Of a stretch of 64,000 nt of DNA, positions 43,446 to 51,319 are shown piece by piece (positions within the stretch are counted from its first letter, which is position 1; the number at the start of each line of letters is the position of its first letter). The notes under the pieces were generated by a model. That model ran no database searches. It had not been told where the DNA came from and saw nothing but the letters and a program-made list of their open reading frames with translations. This DNA comes from Acidobacteriaceae bacterium (GTDB taxonomy: Bacteria > Acidobacteriota > Terriglobia > Terriglobales > Acidobacteriaceae). The translations under genes were made by a program, and so were the position numbers. The stretch spans positions 1 to 64,000 of the forward strand of contig PLIO01000145.1 of assembly GCA_003140075.1 (NCBI GenBank), in the 5' to 3' direction.

Positions 43446-45728
43446 CTAGGGTGCCGCACCCAGCCCAAACCTATACGTAAGAGTCACGCTGGCATAGGAA
43501 GGTATGCGCACTCCGACGACCTCCTGGATCTCGGAGGGATAGAAGTTCTCCGTGGTCTGGCCGGTGTAGCCGCTCGCGATAAGGAAATTAACGCCGCCGG
43601 TTAGACGCCCATCCATAAAAGGCCGCAGCATCGCACCACGAAACTCCTTCACCGGAGTTCCTGTGCATTCGGCATTCAGGTTTGCAGGGTTGCAGCCCGT
43701 GCCTAAGGGCTTCGTGCCCACAAATTCGAATTCTCCTCGTGCTTGCAAATGAAACGGAAGTCTCTGCATCGTCCCCAATAAATCAAAGATAGTCCGCGGC
43801 GCTTCGGGCGTGGGCTGTCCCGACTCAAGGTCTCGTGCGTCCGCCTTGGAAAAAGTTGCCAGCAGCGATCCTTGACTGAAATTCCGGCGCACCGACATAG
43901 TCATAAATCGAAGGCGGCTGGGTCCCTCGTTAAACTGAAGGCCGGTATCAGGATCGATCTTAGCCAGCTCAGCGCTGCTGGTCACGTGGCCGAGAGTAAG
44001 CCGCAGATCCGTTTTATGGATGGCCTTGCTGGCCACGATCTGATATGAATGCGCCGTGGCCACCGGAGTACCCACGGTAGTCCCAGTGCCGATCCGGGGA
44101 TCTTCGGTGAAGAAAGCCTGGCCGAAACTAAGAGCAAGCAAGGGGACGTACCACGACTCCTTGGGGAGAAATGAAACCGTGATCTTTGGTGAGTTCACCC
44201 CCACCCATTTTTGAAAAGAATTCTGCGGCACGATCAAATCGTCGTTATCAATATTGATTTGATCGCGACGCCAGCCGAGATAGTAGCGAAAGTAGCGGCC
44301 CAGACCTCCATCCGCCGCAATGTACGGCGTGTACGATCCTATGGTCACGTTGTTTCCGTCCACTGGATTGAAGGGGCCGTAATAGCTAGGTTCGCTGGGA
44401 TTAAAGAAATTATAGTGGTCGAGATCGTCGCGCCGTGGCGCTTCGCGCTCATAGTCGAAGCCAGCCAATACGGACAGGTAGTCGGCAATCTTGTTCACAT
44501 AGTTCGCGTTGCCCCCGGCGACAGTTCGGAATTCGCTTTGCCGGATGAGGCCCTGTCCAAAATCTGAAAACAACGAGAGATTGTAGCTGCGAAAGAAACC
44601 GGAGAGTTGTAGTTGCTGATCTCCACTGAGTTGCCAGATGTCGTTCAAAGCTATAAGCGCAGTATGAGTCTGGTCCTTCTGACGCGGATCGATGGTATCG
44701 CCGTAGTTCGGAAAGTTGTTGTCGTATTGATTTTCGGCAAAAATCGGAACAAGCCCCGGAACATAGGAAAAACCGTAATACCCAATGCCAACCAGCGTGA
44801 TCCGGTGCTGGTCCAGGTAAAACGATCGCTTGCCATTAAATTTGTACTGTTGCCGATGCTCCAACCGATCCAAGAACCCGTTGCCATAGGAGGCTGCGAA
44901 GGCCATCCATGATTCGGGGGTAGGACTCAATCCCGCGATCACGTCGATATCCCGATAATCTCCGGTAAGGGCGATGAATGGAGCAAGGCGAGAACGGAGT
45001 CCGTAAGTCGCCGCAAGATTCACCGAATGATTTCCTTCTCGGACGTTGAATGCTCCGCCATCCACCCGAACGCTCTCCAGAATCTCGGGGATAAATATGT
45101 TCGGATCGGAGTAGCCATTGCCGTGAGCATTGGCCGACAAGTTATTGGGTACGAGGTAGCTGCCCACCGCGATGTATTGCGCTATCGGTTCACCGTGATC
45201 GCCTGCCACGCCCGGCGCAAAGTATTGCGGGGCCTTGATACCGCTTGAAGCGGTTTCCATGGGATACCCGGGAATCGACACCGGCGCACCTGGCCGACCC
45301 GGATTCGCATCGAGCATGTCCTGACGGACAAAAACCTTCTCGCCCGGGTCTGGAGACAAAACGTCCGACTCGTTTACTTCCGCAATCACGGTGAGGTTTT
45401 CGATGCGCGATGCAAGTGGACCCACGCTTATTGCTATCTCGGGATTGCCATTGGGACGGATGCTAATCGGGTGGCTCACCGACCGAAATCCTGGAGCATC
45501 AACCTTGATAACGAAGTCGCCAGCCGAACTGCTTTTCAACACAAATTGCCCATCGGCTCCGGACTTGGCCTGTGCGAGAACCTGATCGTGGCCGACGAGT
45601 TGGATCGACACGTCGGGAAGAGTATTCCCTTGCGGATCCAGGACACGGCCTTTCAGGGCGATCTCCTGCGCAAACATGGCGCAGGGCAAGAGCAGCAGCG
45701 AGAGGAAGACAACCTTGATCCCGGACAT
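43446..45728 (-). CDS. TonB-dependent receptor with carboxypeptidase-regulatory-like domain (second)
   Basis: A 760-residue outer-membrane receptor. The signal peptide (VFLSLLLLPCAMFA) is followed by ALKGRVLDPQGNTLPDVSIQLVG, a CarboxypepD_reg domain, a plug-like part and a barrel with alternating aromatic strands. The last barrel strand ends YRFGLGAAP, without the usual terminal Phe. The gene is tail-to-tail with cbiO, so a role in cobalt, nickel or corrinoid uptake is suggested only by neighbourhood; it is not in the same transcript. It differs from the receptor at 15948-18929 in length and lacks its Gly-rich loop. Confidence 0.85.
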   Translation of the reverse strand: MSGIKVVFLSLLLLPCAMFAQEIALKGRVLDPQGNTLPDVSIQLVGHDQVLAQAKSGADGQFVLKSSSAGDFVIKVDAPGFRSVSHPISIRPNGNPEIAISVGPLASRIENLTVIAEVNESDVLSPDPGEKVFVRQDMLDANPGRPGAPVSIPGYPMETASSGIKAPQYFAPGVAGDHGEPIAQYIAVGSYLVPNNLSANAHGNGYSDPNIFIPEILESVRVDGGAFNVREGNHSVNLAATYGLRSRLAPFIALTGDYRDIDVIAGLSPTPESWMAFAASYGNGFLDRLEHRQQYKFNGKRSFYLDQHRITLVGIGYYGFSYVPGLVPIFAENQYDNNFPNYGDTIDPRQKDQTHTALIALNDIWQLSGDQQLQLSGFFRSYNLSLFSDFGQGLIRQSEFRTVAGGNANYVNKIADYLSVLAGFDYEREAPRRDDLDHYNFFNPSEPSYYGPFNPVDGNNVTIGSYTPYIAADGGLGRYFRYYLGWRRDQINIDNDDLIVPQNSFQKWVGVNSPKITVSFLPKESWYVPLLALSFGQAFFTEDPRIGTGTTVGTPVATAHSYQIVASKAIHKTDLRLTLGHVTSSAELAKIDPDTGLQFNEGPSRLRFMTMSVRRNFSQGSLLATFSKADARDLESGQPTPEAPRTIFDLLGTMQRLPFHLQARGEFEFVGTKPLGTGCNPANLNAECTGTPVKEFRGAMLRPFMDGRLTGGVNFLIASGYTGQTTENFYPSEIQEVVGVRIPSYASVTLTYRFGLGAAP

Positions 45729-45828
45729 CTTTCGTGGCGTTTATACTGTACAGGAATCCCAGTTTCAGACTACCGTTGCAAATCGCCCAGTCGTCAAACG
45801 CGGTCGCGAGCAAGCACAAAGCTTTATT

Positions 45829-47274
45829 CTACGTACCCAGACCGTTTCCTGGCGGCATCGTCCTGGGCAAAGTGACCTTCACCGCGCAGCCTCTCTTTCC
45901 CACACGGTTTCCCAGCTCAACAGACCCACCGTGAGCCTCGCAGATCTGGCGCGAGAGTATGAGTCCGATACCGCTTCCTCCTGGTTTTGTCGTGTAAAAG
46001 GGAACGAATACGTTGCTCGGATTCATGAGTCCAGGACCGTTGTCCTCAATGGTGAGAACCAGGTCTTTGTCGGCCAGTTGCCAAGTCAGGACGATTTGAG
46101 GCTCCGATTGGCTGGCGTATAAGTTCGTCGATCCGTTCGAATTTTCCCTAGCGTTTGACGGCTCCAGAGCAGCTTCCGCCGCGTTGCGCAGCAGGTTAAT
46201 GAGCATTTGTTCGAGCTGGTCGGGGTCGGCCATCAAGGTAATATCAGGACCGGGGATTACAGTAACATCGACCCGAGTCTCTACCGCCGCGACACGCTTC
46301 GCCAGGGTTGACACTGAACATTGCTGCAAAACAGGCGGCGGCATTTGCGCTAACTGACGATAGGCCTGCAAAAAGCGATTGAGTGAGGCGGCACGAGTTT
46401 CGATGATGCTCAGGCCACGTTCGAAGTCCTGCCTTTGGTCGGCATCAAGACTCGTGGCCGGAAGCCGCGCACTAAGGCTCCCAGCGATCGATTTGATGGG
46501 AGCCAGTGAGTTGTTCAATTCGTGACCCATGACTCGGATCAGGCGTTGCCATGCCCGTCGTTCCTCTTCCCGCAAAGGACGGCTCACGTCGGACAAAACG
46601 ACGAGAGTATGCGGTACTCCCTCCTGCCGGAACGAACTTCTTCGCACGAACCAGCGGGCCTCACCGCCGAAACCCAGCGGGACCAGAGTCTCGTTTTCAC
46701 AGGACAGCGCGTTCTGCAGCGCCAGATCGGAGGCCGTCTTCCCAAGCAATTGCGCGGAGGACTGTTGCAGAAGTTTTTCCCCGGCCGAGTTAACCAGACG
46801 CAACGCAGTTGTTGGATCAAACGCAAAGATGGGAATGTCCACCTCTCCCACGACACGCTGCAGCAAGGCTGTCGCTTCGGCGGCTCCGGTGTGGTGCTGA
46901 GCCAGCAGGTCGGCCAGCGCGTTCACTTCGACCGAGAGCTCACCCAGAGCATCACTGGGAACCGCCAACCGAGCCCGAAAAGAGTAGTCCTCCTCGCGCA
47001 GGGCTCCCACCACATTGGCCAAGGTTTGCAAAGGGCGGACGATAAGATCGTGCAGAGCGGTACCGATCAACAGACAAGCGAGCACCTCCACTCCCAGCAC
47101 AACCAGCTTCCACGCAATCGACCAGGGTTGCAGCCAGATGAGAATGCCGCTGACCAGAAGTCCGGGCACTGCCAGGAGCACTGAGAAGCGCGCTACGCGG
47201 CGCTCGAAAGGCGCTCGTCGCGGTTTCCGTAATTTGCGTTTGCATGATTCGCTTACATCTGGGCTAGAGCCCAT
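45829..47274 (-). CDS. Sensor histidine kinase, NtrY-like
   Basis: A 481-residue membrane kinase. Two hydrophobic helices (near residues 28-48 and 55-75) enclose a very short periplasmic part, so the signal is probably sensed in the membrane or cytosol. A HAMP-like segment (VRPLQTLANVVGALREEDYSF), a PAS domain (EVDIPIFAFDPTTALRLV), the H-box (VMGHELNNSLAPIKSIAGS, of NtrY type), the N-box (LLRNAAEAAL) and G-boxes (DNGPGL, GSGIGLIL) follow. It phosphorylates the regulator encoded just upstream, with which it overlaps by 11 bases. It is last in a seven-gene efflux operon. Confidence 0.9.
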   Translation of the reverse strand: MGSSPDVSESCKRKLRKPRRAPFERRVARFSVLLAVPGLLVSGILIWLQPWSIAWKLVVLGVEVLACLLIGTALHDLIVRPLQTLANVVGALREEDYSFRARLAVPSDALGELSVEVNALADLLAQHHTGAAEATALLQRVVGEVDIPIFAFDPTTALRLVNSAGEKLLQQSSAQLLGKTASDLALQNALSCENETLVPLGFGGEARWFVRRSSFRQEGVPHTLVVLSDVSRPLREEERRAWQRLIRVMGHELNNSLAPIKSIAGSLSARLPATSLDADQRQDFERGLSIIETRAASLNRFLQAYRQLAQMPPPVLQQCSVSTLAKRVAAVETRVDVTVIPGPDITLMADPDQLEQMLINLLRNAAEAALEPSNARENSNGSTNLYASQSEPQIVLTWQLADKDLVLTIEDNGPGLMNPSNVFVPFYTTKPGGSGIGLILSRQICEAHGGSVELGNRVGKRGCAVKVTLPRTMPPGNGLGT

Positions 47275-48676
47275 ACTTTTCCATCCGCCGGTACAGGGCG
47301 CCGCGGCTCAGGCCAAGCGCTTCCGCCGCCTGACTCACGTTGCCCTGAAAGCGCTGCAGCGCTTTGCGAATCAGAATAGTCTCAACCGATTCAAGACTCA
47401 ATTCTTCTAAGTTCTGGGCCTGTGGGCGCGACACCCCCAAGCCGAGATCGGCTGGCAGGATCTGACCTGAGCGGCACATCAGGACAGCCCGCTCCAGGGT
47501 GTGTTCTAACTCCCGCACATTACCAGGCCAGGAGTACTGCATCAAAGCCTGCAGTGCCGAAGGATCCAGGCCAAGCACTTGCCTGCGATAGCGCGCCGCA
47601 TAGTTCGATAGAAAATGCACGGCAAGCGCCGCAATGTCTTCTCTGCGCTCGCGCAATGGAGGCAAGTGGATCTCGACCGTATTCAGCCGGAACAGAAGAT
47701 CCTCGCGGAATTGGCCGGTTTGGCACGCGCCAGGAAGATCCGTATTAGTGGCCGAGATCAGGCGGACATCGATATTCTTGCTCCGGGACGAACCTACGCG
47801 CTCGATCTCTCCGGACTCGACCACGCGCAACAGCTTGGCCTGCTGGCGTAGCGGCAGGTTACCGATTTCGTCCAGGAAAAGCGTTCCACCGTCGGCCAAT
47901 TCAAAGCGTCCGATGCGATCGGTGCGCGCGTCGGTAAACGCGCCCTTCACATGGCCGAACAACTCGCTCTCGAACACTCCCTCCGCCAAGCCACCGGTAT
48001 TCACCGCAATCAGCGGACGCGAAGCCCGCAGCGACAAAGCATGGATAGTGTGAGCGACAACTTCTTTTCCCGTGCCGTGCTCGCCGGTAATCAACACGTT
48101 GGCATCAGACGGAGCAATGCGCGTGATGGCTTCGAGCACCGGCGACATTGAGGGTGCAGTCGCGATGAACTCACACCGCCCCTGAGCGCTAAGCAGCCGG
48201 TTTTCCGCAGCTAATCGTTCCGCCTGCTGCAATGCGCGATGCAGTTCCACCTGCGTGCGCAGGATGGAAAGCAGACGCTCGTTTTCCCAAGGCTTCTGGA
48301 TGAAATCGCGCGCCCCGCGCCGCATGGCCTCGACCGCAAGATCCACGTTGCCCCAGGCCGTCATCACGATAACCGGAAGAGTGCCGTCGAGCGCAACCAT
48401 TTCGGAAAGCAGGTCGAGCCCTTCCCTTCCGGAGGTAGTGTCGCGAGCGTAGTTAAGATCGATCAGCGCCGCGTCGTAAGTGGCGTTGGTCAAGACCTCT
48501 CGGGCCAGCTCCGGAGACCGCACCACGTCCACTTTGTACCCCTGGGGCCTAAGTAGCAGCTCGATAGCCTCAAGAATATGCTGTTGATCGTCGGCCGCCA
48601 ATATCCGCGGAGGATTAAGATTCTTCGCGAGGACCGCCGGGCTGCTGACATCTGGCGGCTTGGCCGAGGTTGGCAT
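47264..48676 (-). CDS. NtrC-family sigma-54-dependent response regulator
   Basis: A 470-residue regulator. The receiver (about residues 24-140) has its phospho-Asp in AALIDLNYA and the Lys in FIQKPWENE. The AAA+ domain shows Walker A GEHGTGKE, Walker B TLFLDEIGNLP and the arginine region FREDLLFRLN. The sigma-54 contact loop reads GAFTDA rather than the usual GAFTGA. A Fis-type helix-turn-helix closes it (NVSQAAEALGLSRGALYRRM). Thus it should activate sigma-54 promoters, most simply that of its own operon. Four bases separate it from tolC upstream. Confidence 0.92.
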   Translation of the reverse strand: MPTSAKPPDVSSPAVLAKNLNPPRILAADDQQHILEAIELLLRPQGYKVDVVRSPELAREVLTNATYDAALIDLNYARDTTSGREGLDLLSEMVALDGTLPVIVMTAWGNVDLAVEAMRRGARDFIQKPWENERLLSILRTQVELHRALQQAERLAAENRLLSAQGRCEFIATAPSMSPVLEAITRIAPSDANVLITGEHGTGKEVVAHTIHALSLRASRPLIAVNTGGLAEGVFESELFGHVKGAFTDARTDRIGRFELADGGTLFLDEIGNLPLRQQAKLLRVVESGEIERVGSSRSKNIDVRLISATNTDLPGACQTGQFREDLLFRLNTVEIHLPPLRERREDIAALAVHFLSNYAARYRRQVLGLDPSALQALMQYSWPGNVRELEHTLERAVLMCRSGQILPADLGLGVSRPQAQNLEELSLESVETILIRKALQRFQGNVSQAAEALGLSRGALYRRMEKYGL

Positions 48677-48679
48677 GGC

Positions 48680-50584
48680 TTAGGGGCCTGGATTGCTGAC
48701 GGCGCCTGCTATCGCATCCTGGATCTTGATTCCATTATGTTCCAAAGTGCTGCCCGTAGCACGATCAAGTTCCACTTTCGCTTTTTCGTAAACCGTCATG
48801 GCCGTGACCAGGTCGAGTTCAGCAACCGCGAGGTCGCGCTGCGCACTCATGGTCTGGTAGCTCGACCCCGCCCCGAGCGTTTGCTCTTTCTGCATGATTT
48901 CGAAGGTGCGTTGCGCCAGGTCTCGCGCCTTGCGGGCTGCATCGACGCGAGAAGCAGTTTGCTCGAGCGCGTACTGTGCGTTACGCACCTCAATGCGAAT
49001 CTGCTTTCTCAATTGCTCCCGGCGCAGCTCGGCTTGCCGGTATTCCAGCTCGGAACGGTATTGGTCGGATTTGGCGACGCGGTTTCGGATTGGGATATTG
49101 AGATTCAATCCGATGTAGTAGTCAGGAGCTGTGTTGTTGAATGCGTTCTCCAGTGCTCCCGAGAAATCAGTGGGAACGGATGAAGAATTTATGGTCCCGG
49201 GGACGCTATAAACCGGATTTAGAGGCCCGGCCAATCCCGACGCTCCATAAAATCCTACCAGCGACAGCGACGGCAATAACGCGTTCCTCGCGGCCTTGTT
49301 GCTGATCTGGCGATTCACCAGATCGACATCGGATTCGGCAAGTTCGGGGCGATCATGCAGAGCCTCGGCGATGAGGTCTTGCACGGCCCGGCTCGCGGGC
49401 GCTTCCGTGGATTCCAGACGGTCCGTCGGAATCACCGGCATAGCTTCCAGCACAGGATCGTCCAGGCTTTTGGTCAGTGCGTTCTTAATCAGCAATTCCT
49501 GCAGTTGCAGCGTGGTTCGCGCCACGGTCAAATCCTGATCGCGCCTGGAAACCTCGGCTTCGGCGCGCATCACCTCCATTGCGGGGATGCTTTCCAGTTG
49601 GAGCTGTTTCTTTGCCGTATCGAAGGACTGCTGCGCGAAGGCCAACGATTGTTCACTTACCTGCGCCTGTTCATACGCATTCACCAAGTCCCAATAAATG
49701 TTCTCAATCTGCGTGACCGTGGTGATCACCTGATCTTTGAAGGCAATGTCAGATATCTTCCTGTTGTTATTTGCAATCCGGAGATAGCGAAGATTGGGAC
49801 CGAAGCCGAACCCGGCCAGCAACTGCTGCTGGATGGTGACGCGGTACATCGACGTGAGCACGGGAGACAAGTTGAAGAAAGGACTATTCGTAGTCTGGCG
49901 GCTGTTGTTGAACTCCACAGAAAAGCTGGTGCCCGTCGCAAACGCCTGCGAATACGTAAGATTGGCTTGCCCGGTATTGAGCTGCAGCAAAGGCACGCCG
50001 TAAATCTGCAGATTGGCGAGAGGGCTGGTTTGATGCTCCGCTCCAATCGAGCCGGTAATGCTGGGATCGTAGGAGTTTACGACCGTCCCAGCACCCAATG
50101 TGGATTGAACCAAACCCGAGGCTCCAGCGCCGGCTCCGCCTGCGCCGCTCGTCGTACCTCCGGCGCCCGCGCCTGGAGCTCCCGCGCCAAAACCGCCGAC
50201 GCCTCCTCCCGGAGTTCCCTGCACTACTCCCGTATTCACGCCGCGGAAGACACCTCCGGCCTTAGTGCGCAGAATGTCCATATTCGCAATTGGCAAATTA
50301 TAGCGGGCTATCGCCAAGTCCAGGTTATTCTCCAAAGCCAGCCGAATCGCGTCTTTGAGCGACAATTGCAGCTTGCCGTCGCGCACCAACTGGCTCAGCA
50401 TAGGAGAATTCGTCAGCGGCGGCTCAGATACTTCACTGGAGAAGTACGCGCTGAAAGGGTTGTGGGACTTCGGCATCTCGAAGGATACCGATGCGTTCGT
50501 CTGGGCTAGAGCCGCTGTAGTAACACCGATGACAAACCCGGCTGCGACCCAAGTCAAGCGTGCGCGGTGGCATCTCCGTCTCAT
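48680..50584 (-). CDS. TolC-family outer-membrane efflux protein with Gly-rich insert
   Basis: A 634-residue exported protein. After a signal peptide (WVAAGFVIGVTTAALA) comes LQLSLKDAIRLALENNLDLAIARYN, the start of the OEP fold. Residues about 117-160 form a Gly/Ala-rich insertion (GGGVGGFGAGAPGAGAGG and more), unusual for TolC, whose length is normally near 450-490. Long amphipathic helices with Gln/Arg/Ala repeats form the periplasmic tunnel. It overlaps the upstream ATPase gene by four bases, so it belongs to the efflux operon and gives it the outer-membrane exit. Confidence 0.9.
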   Translation of the reverse strand: MRRRCHRARLTWVAAGFVIGVTTAALAQTNASVSFEMPKSHNPFSAYFSSEVSEPPLTNSPMLSQLVRDGKLQLSLKDAIRLALENNLDLAIARYNLPIANMDILRTKAGGVFRGVNTGVVQGTPGGGVGGFGAGAPGAGAGGTTSGAGGAGAGASGLVQSTLGAGTVVNSYDPSITGSIGAEHQTSPLANLQIYGVPLLQLNTGQANLTYSQAFATGTSFSVEFNNSRQTTNSPFFNLSPVLTSMYRVTIQQQLLAGFGFGPNLRYLRIANNNRKISDIAFKDQVITTVTQIENIYWDLVNAYEQAQVSEQSLAFAQQSFDTAKKQLQLESIPAMEVMRAEAEVSRRDQDLTVARTTLQLQELLIKNALTKSLDDPVLEAMPVIPTDRLESTEAPASRAVQDLIAEALHDRPELAESDVDLVNRQISNKAARNALLPSLSLVGFYGASGLAGPLNPVYSVPGTINSSSVPTDFSGALENAFNNTAPDYYIGLNLNIPIRNRVAKSDQYRSELEYRQAELRREQLRKQIRIEVRNAQYALEQTASRVDAARKARDLAQRTFEIMQKEQTLGAGSSYQTMSAQRDLAVAELDLVTAMTVYEKAKVELDRATGSTLEHNGIKIQDAIAGAVSNPGP

Positions 50585-51288
50585 TGCTTCACCGCCTCGT
50601 GCGGCTGCAGTCCAGGATGAGCTGTGTCGTTCACCAGCCAGCCATCGCGCAACTGAATCGTGCGCGAGCCGTAAGCCGCATTCGCCTCCGCATGTGTGAC
50701 CTGGATGATCGTCATCCCGTGTTGGTTCAAGGTTCGGAAGAGCTCCATGATTTCCCTGGCTTGCGCGGAATGCAGATTGCCGGTGGGCTCATCGGCAAGC
50801 AGAAGCGCAGGTTTGTGGACCACGGCGCGCGCGATCCCCACCAATTGCTGTTGTCCGCCAGAAAGCTGGCTGGGAAACAGATCTTTCTTGGCGACAATCT
50901 GAAAGTGGTCGAGAGCGTCCGCAACGAGGCTCTGCCGCTGGCTGTGTGGAATGTCCTTATAGGAAAGCGGAAGGTCGATGTTCTCCCGCACCGTGAGATC
51001 GTCGAGCAAGTGATAGCTTTGAAAAACCATCCCGATGTTGCGTTTGGCCAGCTCTGCGCGCTGCTTGCGCTTCATTTCGTGGACGGCCTGCTCCCGAAGC
51101 CAGTATTCGCCTTGCCACTGGTCGTCGAGGAACGCAAGCACATTGAGCAGGGACGACTTCCCCGCCCCGGACGGCCCCATCACGGTGATGAACTCGCCTT
51201 CACGAATGTCGAGAGTAACGCGCCGCAGTACCCAGGTTTGTCCCGGGCCGGTCTTATAACTGCGGTCGATATTCTTCAGGTGGATCAT
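50581..51288 (-). CDS. ABC transporter ATPase, MacB/LolD-type (second of the operon)
   Basis: A 235-residue ATPase. Walker A GPSGAGKSS, signature LSGGQQQLVGIARAV, Walker B LLLADEPTGNL and switch His in VTHAE. NIGMVFQSYHLLDDLTVRENIDLPL is typical of the MacB/LolD group. The start at 51288 (MIHLKNIDRSYK) is chosen because the longer frame to 51402 runs into the permease gene. A second ATPase in the operon is unusual for one permease gene; it may serve the same fused permease or a permease elsewhere. Confidence 0.9.
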   Translation of the reverse strand: MIHLKNIDRSYKTGPGQTWVLRRVTLDIREGEFITVMGPSGAGKSSLLNVLAFLDDQWQGEYWLREQAVHEMKRKQRAELAKRNIGMVFQSYHLLDDLTVRENIDLPLSYKDIPHSQRQSLVADALDHFQIVAKKDLFPSQLSGGQQQLVGIARAVVHKPALLLADEPTGNLHSAQAREIMELFRTLNQHGMTIIQVTHAEANAAYGSRTIQLRDGWLVNDTAHPGLQPHEAVKQ

Positions 51289-51319
51289 TATTTTGCCGGT
51301 TTCATTTTCTTTGAAGCTT

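Noticed and set aside
49355-50509. 384-codon plus-strand frame opposite tolC
   Set aside because: Antisense shadow of a well-supported gene, without recognisable domains.
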